From: Qiania dongpingensis
Lineage (GTDB): Bacteria; Bacillota; Clostridia; Lachnospirales; Lachnospiraceae
Length of the DNA: 64,000 nucleotides
Direction: 5' to 3'
Assembly: GCF_014337195.1 (NCBI RefSeq)
Contig: NZ_CP060634.1
Coordinates: 2,480,001 to 2,544,000 of the forward strand
Part shown: positions 17,401 to 26,341 of the stretch, in pieces
Layout: each line of letters starts with the position of its first letter
How positions within the stretch are numbered: position 1 is the first letter of the stretch
Made by a program: the position numbers and the translations under genes
The notes under the pieces: model-generated
Told to the model about the DNA's origin: nothing
Database searches by the model: none
What the model saw: the letters and a program-made list of their open reading frames with translations, nothing else

Positions 17401-17774
17401 GGACTGTGCTTCTGGCAGAGGATAATGAACTGAACCAGGAAATAGCCGGTGAGCTGCTGAGCATGTGCGGGGTCCGGGTGGAAACGGCGGATAACGGAAA
17501 AGAAGCGCTGGAAAAATTCAGCGCTTCGGAAACGGGATACTATTCTGTTATTTTCATGGATATCCAGATGCCTGTCATGGACGGCTATGAGGCAGCCAGG
17601 AAGATTCGGGGACTTTCCCGCCCCGACGCCGAGAGCGTGCCCATCATAGCTCTGACGGCAAATGCTTTCAGCGATGATATCAGCCGTTCGGAACAGGCAG
17701 GCATGAACGAGCATGTGGCGAAGCCGCTGGATATTGAAAGGCTGAAAAAGGTGCTGCTGCGCTGGGTGAGATAG
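14466..17774 (+). CDS. Large hybrid sensor histidine kinase/response regulator with NTF2-like and multiple PAS domains
   Basis: 1102 residues, apparently cytoplasmic (no membrane helix). An N-terminal SnoaL/NTF2-like domain (about 1-135) ends with a conserved WKCSYLHCSNPYQEM strand. PAS-like domains follow at about 165-280, 290-415, 420-545 and a weaker one at 555-690. The dimerisation/phosphoacceptor motif FLSRMSHDIRTPMNAIIGM places the phosphorylated His at 731. The ATPase domain carries EDNGIGMSEEF and GTGLGTSIA. A C-terminal receiver has LLAEDNELNQ and FMDIQMPVMDG, with phosphorylated Asp at 1032. No separate response regulator is adjacent, and no output domain is present. The signal is likely a small molecule or redox state sensed by the PAS/NTF2-like domains (inference). 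Confidence 0.95.
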   Translation: MDVRTEVIQFARKMMRLHYCENDVEGVIGMFAPDIVWIGAGEGQQASGFEAVSGFFRRFKNEIPECRIWDDQYEVQKAAEDLYICTGIMWVATVPRTKMYLKVHQRVTFAVKKLDGEWKCSYLHCSNPYQEMVEDELFPEKIGQHTYEYIQERLNALETEKVRKAQQLDVIMSSISGGLKMSLDDELYTYAFVSEEAAGLFGYTVEEFLEVTGGNAFGAVYPPDVPRVTQECVEAFQDGKSSYAIKYRVRCKDGGVKWILDSGKKVKNDDGTVVINSLYLDVSKAEEDERRIREQKELLDSIYDTIPCGIFRFLHGREEHEIVAMNRAALNILDYESVEECVADSFRGVASHVVPEDHQNLYEVYDKICRDGGQAEVEYRVLRKRGEIRWVSSTNMMVEKRNGIPVIQRTLVDITERKRLQEQLDREQEMYRAAMESSSDTIYEYRVDEDLLVAYVASREQEKGENILRLEVPGFREQLYLGKFAYADDIPFVMETICCGKTPEAEARVYDYRGGEKKLRWNRVTGRMIRHEGKPARVVGTLRDIHEMKQSMSEKTEELRVSQMTLQVVSNVYVSIFYVDLLQDSYYGVRIPEGADTMAVPKRGRYSEIMSGYIKDFVVPEEQERMKQFTAAAASGEGFRNGKDHMEIEFRQKRAEGKPPVWLRMEINLAADIGGRPGYMVITFINISGEKCRELEKLLEEQKAKEALTQAYEAANKANEAKSTFLSRMSHDIRTPMNAIIGMTSIAGAHLGEPDKIEDCLDKIKVSSRHLLTLINEVLDMSKIESGRASLKESAFSILDMVEEVEVMMKPEIEKKSQVFQMSMRDIVHDCVLGDMARLQQVFINLLSNAVKYTQERGTISFRALEKPSNMAGVGCYEFLVEDNGIGMSEEFLKKIFEPFERAEDSRVSKAQGTGLGTSIALNIVQMMNGTIDVSSELGKGSLFRVTVYLKIWTKNENWEYKEAFEERQGGSFCLLENRTVLLAEDNELNQEIAGELLSMCGVRVETADNGKEALEKFSASETGYYSVIFMDIQMPVMDGYEAARKIRGLSRPDAESVPIIALTANAFSDDISRSEQAGMNEHVAKPLDIERLKKVLLRWVR

Positions 17775-17791
17775 CCGGACGCGCCGCGGAC

Positions 17792-18847
17792 TCAGTCAGG
17801 AAGCTTCACCAGCGCGCAGCAGTTGGGCTGGTCGATTTTCAGCGGAGGCGTGTGCATATAGAAATAGTTCTTATCCGGAACCCAGGTGAAAAAGGTCATG
17901 GTACTGGTTTCATGGTTGACAGAGTAAATGAACTTTTCACCGGGGAACATGCCGATGTCCTTGGGGTATTCTCCGCTGACAGGGAGGACCACCCGCTGGG
18001 TCAGAAGACCGCTTTCAGCATTCCGGTCATAGATGCCGATGCTGTTGTCTCCCGCGTTGGAGCACAGGACCAGGCTCTCATCGGGAGAGAAGCGCAGGGC
18101 GGCCGCGGCATTTACATTGCTGCTTTTTTTCCCTACGGTGGAGATTGTCTGCAGAAGCTCAAATTTGGGCAATCCGTCGCTTCCGTCGTAGGAATATACG
18201 GAAAGATAGTTTTTAAGCTCGGAGATCACGTACATGAATTTTCCGTCGGAAGAAAAACGGAGGAACCTCGGAGCGGATTCCAGTTCACAGCGGATGACAT
18301 CCGCCATCTTGATCTTCCCGGTATCTTTATTGAAATGGAACACCTTTATCTGATCGATGCCGAGATTCGTGATACAGAGGAATTTTTCATCCGGCGTCAG
18401 ACGGGAACAGCTGATATGAGGACGGAAGTTCCGCTCGGCAATGCTTCCGATGCCTTTGTCATAAAAGCTGTCTGTGATCTCACCTACGCTTCCGTCTTCT
18501 TCCATGCGGAGGACTGTGACCTTTCCGTCATGGTAACCAGATACGAACATGAAGTGGTTGGCCTGATCTGTGGAAATGTGACAGCCGCGCATGCCGCGGA
18601 TGGTCGCTTTTCCCATGCGCTCCAGATCTCCGTCGGGGAGGATACGAAAACTGACGATGCCGTCATCCGCGATGGAGTAAAGTCTTGTGCCGTCCCTGGA
18701 GGACGAGACATAGGAAGCATTGTTGACCCGGATCTCCTTTCTGCGGGACATGGTCCCTTTTTCCGGGTCCACATCGAGGATGGTGACCCCCTTGCTGTTC
18801 CCGATGTATGTGTAAGAACCTACATACGCTGCATATCTATTTCCCAA
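17792..18847 (-). CDS. Lactonase-family beta-propeller protein (6-phosphogluconolactonase-like)
   Basis: 351 residues, seven-bladed propeller of the YbhE/Pgl type (PF10282). Typical strands are seen in AYVGSYTYIGNSKGVTILDV, HISCSRLTPDEKFLCITNLG and ALRFSPDESLVLCSNAG, with repeated S-x-D-G/D-E blade turns. Proteins of this type hydrolyse 6-phosphogluconolactone or act on other lactones; there is no neighbouring pentose-phosphate gene to settle it. The start is a TTG (18847) with AGGAGG 8 nt upstream on the minus strand. It converges on the sensor-kinase gene with only 17 bp between them. Confidence 0.88.
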   Translation of the reverse strand: MGNRYAAYVGSYTYIGNSKGVTILDVDPEKGTMSRRKEIRVNNASYVSSSRDGTRLYSIADDGIVSFRILPDGDLERMGKATIRGMRGCHISTDQANHFMFVSGYHDGKVTVLRMEEDGSVGEITDSFYDKGIGSIAERNFRPHISCSRLTPDEKFLCITNLGIDQIKVFHFNKDTGKIKMADVIRCELESAPRFLRFSSDGKFMYVISELKNYLSVYSYDGSDGLPKFELLQTISTVGKKSSNVNAAAALRFSPDESLVLCSNAGDNSIGIYDRNAESGLLTQRVVLPVSGEYPKDIGMFPGEKFIYSVNHETSTMTFFTWVPDKNYFYMHTPPLKIDQPNCCALVKLPD

Positions 18848-18885
18848 AACGTGTCCTCCTTCTGTCGTCTCTTGATCTTATTCCC

Positions 18886-18914
18886 ATCATATCATATCCA
18901 AAAAAGTTTGTTAA
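18886..18914 (-). promoter_or_regulatory. Promoter for the lactonase gene
   Basis: On the minus strand TTAACA (18914-18909), a 17-bp spacer and TATGAT (18891-18886) lie 38 bp upstream of the TTG start. Confidence 0.6.
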
Positions 18915-18998
18915 CCCCCGTCCTGTCAAGATTCTGCAGGGAATAATATGCTGTGCGGATATCCTGAGTAAAAAAATGAAAAATTCTGTAAAAAGTCA

Positions 18999-19026
18999 TT
19001 GACACTTTCCTGGAAACCTGTATAAT
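18999..19026 (+). promoter_or_regulatory. Sigma-A promoter of the cupin regulator-potABCD operon
   Basis: Consensus TTGACA (18999-19004), 16-bp spacer, consensus TATAAT (19021-19026), about 117 bp before the regulator start. Confidence 0.8.
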
Positions 19027-19040
19027 TAAATCTGTTTCGG

Positions 19041-19059
19041 AGTTTAGAGATACTAAACT
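19041..19059 (+). promoter_or_regulatory. Probable operator for the XRE-cupin regulator
   Basis: AGTTTAG (19041-19047), 5 bp, CTAAACT (19053-19059): a perfect 7-bp inverted repeat starting 14 bp after the -10, that is at or just past the transcription start. This position suits repression of the operon by its first gene product (inference). Confidence 0.6.
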
Positions 19060-19143
19060 TTTTGTTTATTTTTACTTTGTCAGGATACCGGGCGCATACT
19101 GCTTCAGAGTGTCTGAAACAGTGGAAAGGAAGACGGACGAAAA

Positions 19144-19677
19144 ATGGATATTGGTCAGAAGCTGAAGGAACTTCGGATACTGAAGGGCTTGACTCAGGAG
19201 GAGCTGGCGGACCGCGCGGAGCTGTCCAAGGGATTTATATCCCAGCTGGAGCGTGACCTGACGTCTCCTTCCATTGCTACACTGACGGACATTCTCCAAT
19301 GTCTGGGCACCAGCCTCAATGAGTTCTTCACCGCGGAGCCGGAGGAGCAGGTGGTATTCGGGACAGAGGACTATTTTGAGAAAAAGGACGGGGAATTGGG
19401 GAACTGTATCCAGTGGATCATCCCCAACGCCCAGAAAAACATCATGGAGCCAATCCTGCTGACTTTGGAAAAGGGAGGCTCCACCTATCCGGACACCCCC
19501 CATGAGGGAGAAGAATTCGGCTATGTGCTTCAGGGAAGTCTCGTGATCCATGTGGGCACGAAGAGCTATAAGGCGAAAAAAGGGGAATCCTTTTATTTCA
19601 CACCGGATAAAAAGCATTATCTTACATCGAAGGCAGGCGCTGTGCTCTTATGGGTCAGCTCGCCGCCCAGTTTTTAG
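19144..19677 (+). CDS. XRE-cupin transcriptional regulator of the polyamine transport operon
   Basis: 177 residues. N-terminal helix-turn-helix of the XRE/HTH_3 type ([20 protein letters not shown], then [12 protein letters not shown], about 5-60). C-terminal cupin sensor domain with [18 protein letters not shown] and [14 protein letters not shown] (about 108-170). PuuR-like regulators of this form often bind small ligands or polyamines through the cupin. The gene is first in the operon, 11 nt before potA, and a palindromic operator lies downstream of the promoter. This points to ligand-controlled repression of polyamine uptake (inference). Confidence 0.92.
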   Translation: MDIGQKLKELRILKGLTQEELADRAELSKGFISQLERDLTSPSIATLTDILQCLGTSLNEFFTAEPEEQVVFGTEDYFEKKDGELGNCIQWIIPNAQKNIMEPILLTLEKGGSTYPDTPHEGEEFGYVLQGSLVIHVGTKSYKAKKGESFYFTPDKKHYLTSKAGAVLLWVSSPPSF

Positions 19678-19688
19678 GAGGTAACGGG

Positions 19689-20762
19689 ATGAGTACACCA
19701 CTGATTGATCTGGTCAATGTGTCGAAGGCCTTTGACAAAAACCTGGTGCTGGATGAGCTTAACCTGTCCATTAAGGAAAATGAGTTCATGACACTTCTTG
19801 GGCCGAGCGGATGCGGAAAGACTACTACCCTCCGCATTATCGGGGGTTTTGAGAAGCCGGACACGGGAACCGTGTTTTTTGATGGAAAGGACATCACCGA
19901 GATTTCGCCCAACAAGCGTTCTTTAAACACCGTATTTCAGAAATACGCCTTATTTTCCCATATGAACATTGAGGAGAATATCGCGTTCGGACTGAAGATA
20001 AAGGGAAAATCCAAAGCATACATTAAGGATAAAGTCCGCTATGCCTTGAAGCTGGTGAATCTGGATGGGTTTGAAAAGCGCAGTGTGGCGTCTTTAAGCG
20101 GCGGACAGCAGCAGAGGATCGCCATTGCGAGGGCCATTGTGAACGAACCGAAGGTCTTGCTCCTGGATGAGCCCCTGGGCGCACTGGATCTGAAGCTTCG
20201 CCAGGATATGCAGTATGAACTGATACGGCTTAAAAATGAGCTGGGGATAACCTTTGTATATGTGACCCATGACCAGGAGGAAGCTCTCACCATGTCGGAT
20301 ACAGTTGTGGTCATGAACCAGGGCTATATCCAGCAGATGGGCTCTCCGGAGGACATCTATAATGAGCCGGAGAACGCCTTTGTGGCGGATTTCATCGGCG
20401 ACAGCAATATCATAGACAGCCTGATGATAGAAGATAAGCTGGTGGAGATTCTGGGGACCAGGTTTTCCTGCGTGGATACGGGCTTTGGGCGGAACCGGCC
20501 GGTGGATGTGGTCATCCGTCCGGAGGACATCGAGCTTTGGGAGCCTGGAAAGGGCACGATGGAAGGCACGGTGTCTCATCTGATCTTTAAAGGGGTGCAC
20601 TATGAGATGGAGGTCATGGCCGGCGGCTATGAGTGGCTGGTACATTCCACCAATTGCTATCCGGTGGGAACCAAGGTAAGCATACATGTGGATCCCTTCA
20701 ACATACAGATCATGAAAAAGCCGGAGTCCGAAGATGAGGAGGCGGTGGGAGTCGATGAGTAA
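19689..20762 (+). CDS. potA: Spermidine/putrescine ABC transporter ATP-binding protein
   Basis: 357 residues. Walker [10 protein letters not shown] (about 38-46), signature LSGGQQQR (about 136), Walker [13 protein letters not shown] and switch His in YVTHDQEEA are all intact. The C-terminal TOBE domain includes [13 protein letters not shown]. The start at ATG 19689 is set by TAGGAGGTAACGGG; a longer in-frame start at 19650 would overlap the regulator. The stop overlaps the potB start (ATGAGTAA), so translation is coupled. It energises import of polyamines with PotB, PotC and PotD. Confidence 0.96.
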   Translation: MSTPLIDLVNVSKAFDKNLVLDELNLSIKENEFMTLLGPSGCGKTTTLRIIGGFEKPDTGTVFFDGKDITEISPNKRSLNTVFQKYALFSHMNIEENIAFGLKIKGKSKAYIKDKVRYALKLVNLDGFEKRSVASLSGGQQQRIAIARAIVNEPKVLLLDEPLGALDLKLRQDMQYELIRLKNELGITFVYVTHDQEEALTMSDTVVVMNQGYIQQMGSPEDIYNEPENAFVADFIGDSNIIDSLMIEDKLVEILGTRFSCVDTGFGRNRPVDVVIRPEDIELWEPGKGTMEGTVSHLIFKGVHYEMEVMAGGYEWLVHSTNCYPVGTKVSIHVDPFNIQIMKKPESEDEEAVGVDE

Positions 20763-21567
20763 GAAACTGTTGTCCACGCCATATTTAATATGGATGATCG
20801 GCTTTACGATGATTCCCCTGGCTCTGGTGGTATATTACGGAATCACGGATAAGACAGGGGCTTTCACGCTGCAGAATATCCTGTCGATCGCCACTCCGGA
20901 GAGAATGAACGCGCTCCTCCGCTCCTTGAAGCTGTCGCTCATCAGCACGGGGATATGCCTGCTCTTGGCATATCCGCTGGCGATGATACTGAAGAGCCTC
21001 AAGGTGAAGCAGAGCAGCTTTATCGTATTTATTTTTATCCTTCCCATGTGGATGAATTTTCTGCTTCGGACTATGGCGTGGCAGACTCTGCTGGACCGGA
21101 ATGGGGTAATCAACAGCATATTGAATTTTCTGCATCTGCCGGCGCTCAACATCATCAATACGCAGACGGCGATCATATTCGGCATGGTTTATAATTTCCT
21201 GCCTTTTATGGTGCTGCCGATCTATAATGTGCTGGTGAAGATCGGGGACGATACGGTGGAAGCGGCCAGGGATCTGGGAGCCAACAGCGCGCAGACGTTT
21301 TTCCGGGTGATCTTTCCCCTGAGCATGCCGGGCGTCATAAGCGGCATCACCATGGTGTTCGTGCCGGCGCTCACGACCTTTGTCATCTCCGACCTGCTGG
21401 GCGGAGGCATGGTCCTCCTGATCGGCAATGTGATCGAACAGGAATTTACGTTCACGGCCAACTGGAACCTGGGTTCAGGCCTTTCCCTGGTACTCATGGT
21501 ATTTATTCTGATCAGCATGGCGCTGCTGGCCAAATATGATAAAGACGGAGAGGGGGCAGCATTCTGA
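20755..21567 (+). CDS. potB: Spermidine/putrescine ABC transporter permease PotB
   Basis: 270 residues, six predicted membrane helices, first at about 7-25. The cytoplasmic coupling (EAA) loop reads [20 protein letters not shown], where the ATPase docks. The start ATG 20755 overlaps the potA stop and has GAGGAGGCGG upstream; an in-frame ATG at 20734 is less likely. Its TGA shares a base with the potC ATG (TGATG). Confidence 0.95.
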   Translation: MSKKLLSTPYLIWMIGFTMIPLALVVYYGITDKTGAFTLQNILSIATPERMNALLRSLKLSLISTGICLLLAYPLAMILKSLKVKQSSFIVFIFILPMWMNFLLRTMAWQTLLDRNGVINSILNFLHLPALNIINTQTAIIFGMVYNFLPFMVLPIYNVLVKIGDDTVEAARDLGANSAQTFFRVIFPLSMPGVISGITMVFVPALTTFVISDLLGGGMVLLIGNVIEQEFTFTANWNLGSGLSLVLMVFILISMALLAKYDKDGEGAAF

Positions 21568-22352
21568 TGGGCAGATTCTTCAAACGGTTTTATCTGGTTA
21601 TCATGTTCGTGTTTTTGTATGCTCCCATCGGGGCGCTTATGGTGCTGTCCTTCAACAGCTCCAAGTATATGTCCAAGTGGGGCGGCTTCAGCCTGAAATG
21701 GTATGAGCAGCTTTTCTCCAGCCAGCTTATCATGTCGGCCTTAAAGACGACACTGATCATCGCGTTCCTGTCCGCGCTCATCGCGACAGTGATCGGAACG
21801 GCGGCCTGTATCGGTATTAATCATATGAAGAAGGTGCCCAGGACACTGGTAATGGGGATGAACAGCATTCCGCTCATGAACGCTGATATCGTGACCGGCA
21901 TCTCCCTGATGCTCTGTTTTATCGCGTTTGGAGTCAGCCTGGGGTTTGGAACTGTGCTGATTTCCCATATCACCTTTAATATTCCCTATGTAGTGCTCAG
22001 TGTCATGCCGAAAATGAAGCAGACGGAGAAGAGCACCTATGAGGCGGCTCTGGATTTGGGAGCTTCTCCTCTCCAGGCTTTTTTCAAGGTGGTATTCCCC
22101 GATATCCTGCCCGGCATCCTGTCTGGATTCCTGCTCTCCTTCACGATGTCCCTGGATGATTTTATTATTACTCATTTCACAAAGGGGGCGGGAGTCAATA
22201 CATTGTCCACTCTCATTTACAGCGAGGTACGCAAGGGCATAAAGCCCAGTCTGTACGCGCTGTCCACGATCCTTTTCCTGGCGGTCCTGGTACTCCTTAT
22301 CATAGCCAACCTGCCAAAGAAGAAGAGCAAAGAAATAGCAAAGGAGCAATGA
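21567..22352 (+). CDS. potC: Spermidine/putrescine ABC transporter permease PotC
   Basis: 261 residues, six predicted membrane helices, with the EAA loop EAALDLGASPLQAFFKVVFP. The C-terminus is short and charged (KKKSKEIAKEQ). It forms the translocation pore together with PotB. The start overlaps the potB stop by one base and potD begins 6 nt after its stop, so the whole set is one tightly packed operon. Confidence 0.95.
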   Translation: MGRFFKRFYLVIMFVFLYAPIGALMVLSFNSSKYMSKWGGFSLKWYEQLFSSQLIMSALKTTLIIAFLSALIATVIGTAACIGINHMKKVPRTLVMGMNSIPLMNADIVTGISLMLCFIAFGVSLGFGTVLISHITFNIPYVVLSVMPKMKQTEKSTYEAALDLGASPLQAFFKVVFPDILPGILSGFLLSFTMSLDDFIITHFTKGAGVNTLSTLIYSEVRKGIKPSLYALSTILFLAVLVLLIIANLPKKKSKEIAKEQ

Positions 22353-22358
22353 CGAGAC

Positions 22359-23429
22359 ATGAAAAAGAAAATAATAGTATTCGTATTGGCAGTATCCCTG
22401 TGCCTTTCCTGCCTGGCCGGCTGCGGCGGAGGAAAGAAAGATTCAAAGGGCGTGGTCAAGGTATATAACTGGGGAGAGTACATCGATGAAGAGGTGATCC
22501 AGCAGTTTGAGGATGAGACTGGAATAGAAGTGATCTATGATACCTTCGAGACCAATGAGGAAATGTATCCGATCATCGAAGCGGGAGGGACTTCCTATGA
22601 CGCTGTCTGTCCTTCCGACTATATGATCGAGAAAATGATAAAAAATAATCTGCTGGCGGAGATCGATTATGATAATATCCCCAACATGAAATATTTAAGC
22701 GAGAGCATCATGGAAGGCTCGAAAGCCTTTGATCCGGAAAATAAATATTCAGTCCCTTATACCTTCGGCACGCTGGGGATTCTCTATAACACGGCCATGG
22801 TGGAAGAGCCGGTGACCAGCTGGAACGCCCTTTGGAATGAAAAATACAAAGGCGAGATTCTGATGTACAACAGCCCAAGGGATCTGTTTACGGCGCCTCT
22901 TGAGCTTCTGGGATATTCCATCAACACCACGGATGAAGCGCAGCTTGGAGAAGCGAAGGAGCTTCTCCTGGAGCAGAAGCCCCTGCTTCAGAGGTATGTC
23001 ATGGATCAGATAAAGGACATCATGATATCGGGAAGCGCGGCCATGGCTATGGCATATTCCGGAGAGGTGCTCCAGCTCCAGGAGGCAAATCCGGATCTGG
23101 CCTATGTGGTGCCTGAGGAAGGAAGCAATTATTTCATCGATTCCTGGGTGATTCCTGCCAACTCGGAGAATAAAGAAAATGCGGAGGCCTGGATCAATTT
23201 TCTGAACGATCCGGAGATCGCTCTGAAAAACTTTGAATATATTACATATTCTACGCCGAATACCGGCGCCCAGGAGCTCATGGACCAGTCGCTCCTGGAG
23301 AACCCGGCTGTGTTTCCCGGAGAAGAGATCCTGAAAAAATGTGAGGTCTTCCACTCACTCGGGGAGGAAGGGGATACCCTTTTTAACGATCTGTGGCTGG
23401 AGATCAAGGATGCGGCGGTGAAATCTTAA
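22359..23429 (+). CDS. potD: Polyamine-binding lipoprotein PotD
   Basis: 356 residues. Lipoprotein signal peptide with lipobox LAGC (lipidated Cys22). The mature part is a type II periplasmic-binding fold: VYNWGEYIDEEVIQQFEDET is the hallmark N-terminal block of PotD/PotF proteins, and YDAVCPSDYMIEKMI and WNALWNEKYKGEI follow. It captures extracellular spermidine or putrescine for PotABC. The length fits the family. Confidence 0.95.
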   Translation: MKKKIIVFVLAVSLCLSCLAGCGGGKKDSKGVVKVYNWGEYIDEEVIQQFEDETGIEVIYDTFETNEEMYPIIEAGGTSYDAVCPSDYMIEKMIKNNLLAEIDYDNIPNMKYLSESIMEGSKAFDPENKYSVPYTFGTLGILYNTAMVEEPVTSWNALWNEKYKGEILMYNSPRDLFTAPLELLGYSINTTDEAQLGEAKELLLEQKPLLQRYVMDQIKDIMISGSAAMAMAYSGEVLQLQEANPDLAYVVPEEGSNYFIDSWVIPANSENKENAEAWINFLNDPEIALKNFEYITYSTPNTGAQELMDQSLLENPAVFPGEEILKKCEVFHSLGEEGDTLFNDLWLEIKDAAVKS

Positions 23430-23578
23430 TTATTTATGAATTGAATGGAAACGGCGAATATCCCTTTACCTGATTTGGAAAACATGGTAGAATGTCGTCA
23501 GATATTCTGCCGGGAGTATCCGTGTATAAAAGAATGCTCCGCGGGGACAGAACTGCGGAGGCAGGGAAAGATTACGGG

Positions 23579-23608
23579 TTGCAATATCTGCCGGAACCGG
23601 CGTATAAT
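23579..23608 (+). promoter_or_regulatory. Promoter for the PHP-domain gene
   Basis: TTGCAA (23579-23584), 18-bp spacer, TATAAT (23603-23608), 45 bp before the TTG start at 23653. The rest of the 223-bp gap after potD holds a CTCCGC/GCGGAG hairpin (about 23538-23561) without a T-run and a doubtful 67-codon frame, nothing firm. Confidence 0.6.
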
Positions 23609-23652
23609 AAATAGAAGCGATATGGAATTTCTGATCGGAAAGGGATGATAAA

Positions 23653-24447
23653 TTGAAATTTGACTTTCATTGCCATACGAAAAACGGTTCCCTGGATGCC
23701 AGGGTGGACGTTTGGGAGTATGCGAAGCTTTTGAAAGAAAAGGGCTTCGGAGGCATGATGGTTACTGACCATAACAGCTACAACGGATATCGTGCGTGGC
23801 TTGAATATAAGGAGCAGTACGGAGCGCTGGAGGATTTCACGGTTTTAAGAGGGATTGAGTATGATACACTGGATGCAGGACATATCCTGGTGGTCATGCC
23901 CGAAAATGTGGATCTTAAGATTCTGGAGGTAAGAGGCCTTCCCATTCATATGCTCGTCAGAGTGGTGCACCGGTATGGAGGGATTCTGGGGCCGGCGCAT
24001 CCTTACGGCGCCAAGTTTTTGAGTGCCATGTGTTCGAAACGGCTGGAGAAGGATATCCGGCTGATTCACGATTTTGATTTTGTGGAGGCATTTAATACGT
24101 GTGAGCTGCCGGAGTCCAATGAAAAAGCCAGGGCTTTGGCGGAGAGATACGGAAAGGTCTGTTTCGGAGGCTCAGATTCCCACCGGACGGATTATATCGG
24201 AATGGCGTATACGGAGATTGATTCGCCCGTGACCTGCTGCGACGACTTGATCCGGCTGGTGAAGGCCCATGAGATTGTGGAATGCGGCGGCATGGAACGG
24301 GCGCCGAAGGAACAGGCGCCTATTACGAAGATGGCTCTTGGCGCCGTCTGGAAGGTTTATAACCGGGGACTGGCGGCAGTCAAATACCACGCCAGAATAC
24401 TGGGGCTCAGGGAACTGGGCCTGAGGGGAGTTCCACACAGCTTATAA
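23653..24447 (+). CDS. PHP-domain metal-dependent phosphoesterase
   Basis: 264 residues. The polymerase and histidinol phosphatase (PHP) metal ligands appear in order: DFHCHTKNGSLD (His6, His8), VTDHNSYNG, GPAHPYG and GGSDSHRTD. Such proteins hydrolyse phosphate esters, for example nucleoside phosphates or 3',5'-bisphosphates; the substrate is not shown by the sequence. The start is TTG 23653 after GGAAAGGG. The C-terminal 50 residues are basic and lack PHP motifs. Confidence 0.88.
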   Translation: MKFDFHCHTKNGSLDARVDVWEYAKLLKEKGFGGMMVTDHNSYNGYRAWLEYKEQYGALEDFTVLRGIEYDTLDAGHILVVMPENVDLKILEVRGLPIHMLVRVVHRYGGILGPAHPYGAKFLSAMCSKRLEKDIRLIHDFDFVEAFNTCELPESNEKARALAERYGKVCFGGSDSHRTDYIGMAYTEIDSPVTCCDDLIRLVKAHEIVECGGMERAPKEQAPITKMALGAVWKVYNRGLAAVKYHARILGLRELGLRGVPHSL

Positions 24448-24495
24448 AAGCCTGACCTGGCGGCAGGCAGGAGACGATAATGACGGAGGAATTCT

Positions 24496-25290
24496 ATGCG
24501 AGGGTTTCGACAATGGATGTCTGACCACAGTGAGATCACAGGCATCCTGGTATTTTTATTGATTGTGATAGTGGTGGGCGGCGCAGCTTACGGCATCAGC
24601 TATGCGGTTGACGGCGGCCACGGAAAAAAAGCGAAGACTACGACAGAGGCCGGAAGCGGAGCGACAACGGAATCCGCTTCGGAGAGTACTTCAGGACAAG
24701 CGTCTTCTGCGGATCAGACATCCGCTTCGGAGACACAGCCGACGGAAACGGCTGCTACCGCGGCTACGACAGCGGCGGGCGGTTCTGAAACGACGGCGGC
24801 AGGAGCGGCTGCGCCTTCATTGGGAGATACCATCAATGAATATGGAGTATATTTCCAGCTTGTGGATGAGAATGTAACAGCCAAGATAGAAACGAATCTC
24901 CGCCGTGTACCCAGCACCAACAGTGATGAGGATATCATAGCCACGATTTATAATGGGGACTGGATAAAGCGGACCGGAATCGGACATAACGGTTGGTCCA
25001 GAGTGGAATACAACGGACAGGTCTTGTATGCGGTGACCAGTTATCTTTCGACAGACGGATCTTCTTCTTCGGAGCCCACTTATCAGGCGGCGGGCGACAC
25101 TGTGACGGCAAAAGTAGAAGTTTATCTTCGTTCGTCACCGGATTCTGCATCCGATGACAATGTGGTCGCTACACTGACAAAAGGGACGACCGTGGCCAGA
25201 ACCGGTATTGGAAGCAACGGATGGTCAAAGCTTGATTATAACGGAACAGAAGTATACGCGGTGACCAGCCTTCTGGAAATCGTACAATAA
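24496..25290 (+). CDS. Membrane-anchored protein with two SH3-like (SH3b) domains
   Basis: 264 residues. One N-terminal membrane helix (ITGILVFLLIVIVVGGAAYG, about 14-33) acts as a signal anchor. A Thr/Ser/Ala-rich extracellular linker (about 45-110) is followed by two bacterial SH3 repeats (about 118-185 and 198-262). Each repeat has the pattern LRxxP/S...ATL..GT/W..RTGIG.NGWS..NG..YAVTSYL/SLL. SH3b domains usually bind peptidoglycan or its peptides, so a wall-associated role is likely; no catalytic domain is present. It ends at a bidirectional terminator. Confidence 0.87.
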   Translation: MRGFRQWMSDHSEITGILVFLLIVIVVGGAAYGISYAVDGGHGKKAKTTTEAGSGATTESASESTSGQASSADQTSASETQPTETAATAATTAAGGSETTAAGAAAPSLGDTINEYGVYFQLVDENVTAKIETNLRRVPSTNSDEDIIATIYNGDWIKRTGIGHNGWSRVEYNGQVLYAVTSYLSTDGSSSSEPTYQAAGDTVTAKVEVYLRSSPDSASDDNVVATLTKGTTVARTGIGSNGWSKLDYNGTEVYAVTSLLEIVQ

Positions 25291-25325
25291 ACAAGCGGCC
25301 GGAGTGATCCGGCCGCTTGTTTATT
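25286..25325. terminator. Perfect bidirectional terminator
   Basis: A 17-bp perfect inverted repeat (arms 25286-25302 and 25309-25325, 6-nt loop) with A/T-rich outer ends. It serves both the SH3 gene (+) and the GGDEF gene (-), whose stops flank it. Confidence 0.92.
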
Positions 25326-25330
25326 ACTGT

Positions 25331-26320
25331 TTAACGGGTGATATCCTCGAAGAAGAAATAGGAGCCTTTGTTGTGCCGCTTGGCGTAATAGAGGGCTTCA
25401 TCCGCATTCCGGTACAGAGTATCGAAATCGATCGTCTGACCGCCGCTCCGGCAAATACCGGCGGTACAGCCGAGGCTCCGACAGCGGTCATACCGCTCCA
25501 TCAGCTCACGGAATTGTTTTTGAAAAGAAAAGAGGTTTTGCTCCAGGTCTTTTTTAGGCTGCACTCCCGGTTCTAAAACAGCGAATTCATCTCCGCCAAG
25601 ACGTCCCAGTATGCTGGAAGAAGAGCTGTATATCTGAAGAAGGCGGGAGAATCGTTTGAGGACCTTGTCGCCTTCCCCGTGTCCATAAGTATCGTTTACC
25701 GATTTAAAATAATCCAGATCGATCAGAAAAAAAGTAGCTTCCTGGCTATTTTCCAGATACCGTTCTACTTTTTCGTGGAAAGAAACGTGATTATAAAGGC
25801 CGGTCATCAGATCCAGCTCCGATTTATAGCGGAATTCATCTGCCAGCTGGAGGGCGTCCTTTACCTGCTGGGACAAGGTCTTGGGATAGAATTCATGATC
25901 TGCCTGGTCGATATTGGGGGTAGATTGATGGATGTGGTGGATTTTCCATGTTTCGTTTTCTTCCCTGCGGAAAATGACGCTGAAACGGGTATCCATGTTG
26001 ATCTGGAACGGAGAGCCCGCGGCTCCTTTTTCGCGGACCCACAGCCCGCCGTATACGAGGCAGACCGAATCGGAGAGGGAGCGGAAAGCATACCAGTCGT
26101 CCACGATCTCAAATTGGATTTGTGCGGCCTGCTGCTGGTTTACGAGAAGAGCGTGAGCAGCTTCCTCCAGAGATTGATAGATTTCATGTTTGCCGGTGCC
26201 GATTATGGTCAGGCTGTCACTGCAGCAGGAAAGAATCTCTTGAAAATGCTCCGGCGTGGGTTCCATGAGATAAAAATTCCAAAAGCGTTTGGTGATGTCG
26301 ATCAACTCTCGTTCTGTCAT
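25331..26320 (-). CDS. Diguanylate cyclase with N-terminal NTF2-like sensor domain
   Basis: 329 residues. The N-terminal SnoaL/NTF2-like domain (about 1-135) ends in TWKIHHIHQSTPN and resembles the N-terminus of the hybrid kinase at 14466-17774. The GGDEF domain (about 165-325) starts at DLMTGLYNHVSFHEKV and has the intact active site RLGGDEFAVLE, so it should make cyclic di-GMP. I see no RxxD inhibitory site at the usual place. The ATG at 26320 is preceded by CAGGAGA; the longer frame to 26410 would start in an AT-rich direct repeat. No membrane helix, so it is cytoplasmic. Confidence 0.93.
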   Translation of the reverse strand: MTERELIDITKRFWNFYLMEPTPEHFQEILSCCSDSLTIIGTGKHEIYQSLEEAAHALLVNQQQAAQIQFEIVDDWYAFRSLSDSVCLVYGGLWVREKGAAGSPFQINMDTRFSVIFRREENETWKIHHIHQSTPNIDQADHEFYPKTLSQQVKDALQLADEFRYKSELDLMTGLYNHVSFHEKVERYLENSQEATFFLIDLDYFKSVNDTYGHGEGDKVLKRFSRLLQIYSSSSSILGRLGGDEFAVLEPGVQPKKDLEQNLFSFQKQFRELMERYDRCRSLGCTAGICRSGGQTIDFDTLYRNADEALYYAKRHNKGSYFFFEDITR

Positions 26321-26341
26321 GATTTTCTCCTGAGTTCGTAT

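Noticed and set aside
23445..23648. 67-codon Cys-containing frame between potD and the PHP gene
   Set aside because: No ribosome site, and it overlaps the promoter of the PHP gene; no recognisable family.
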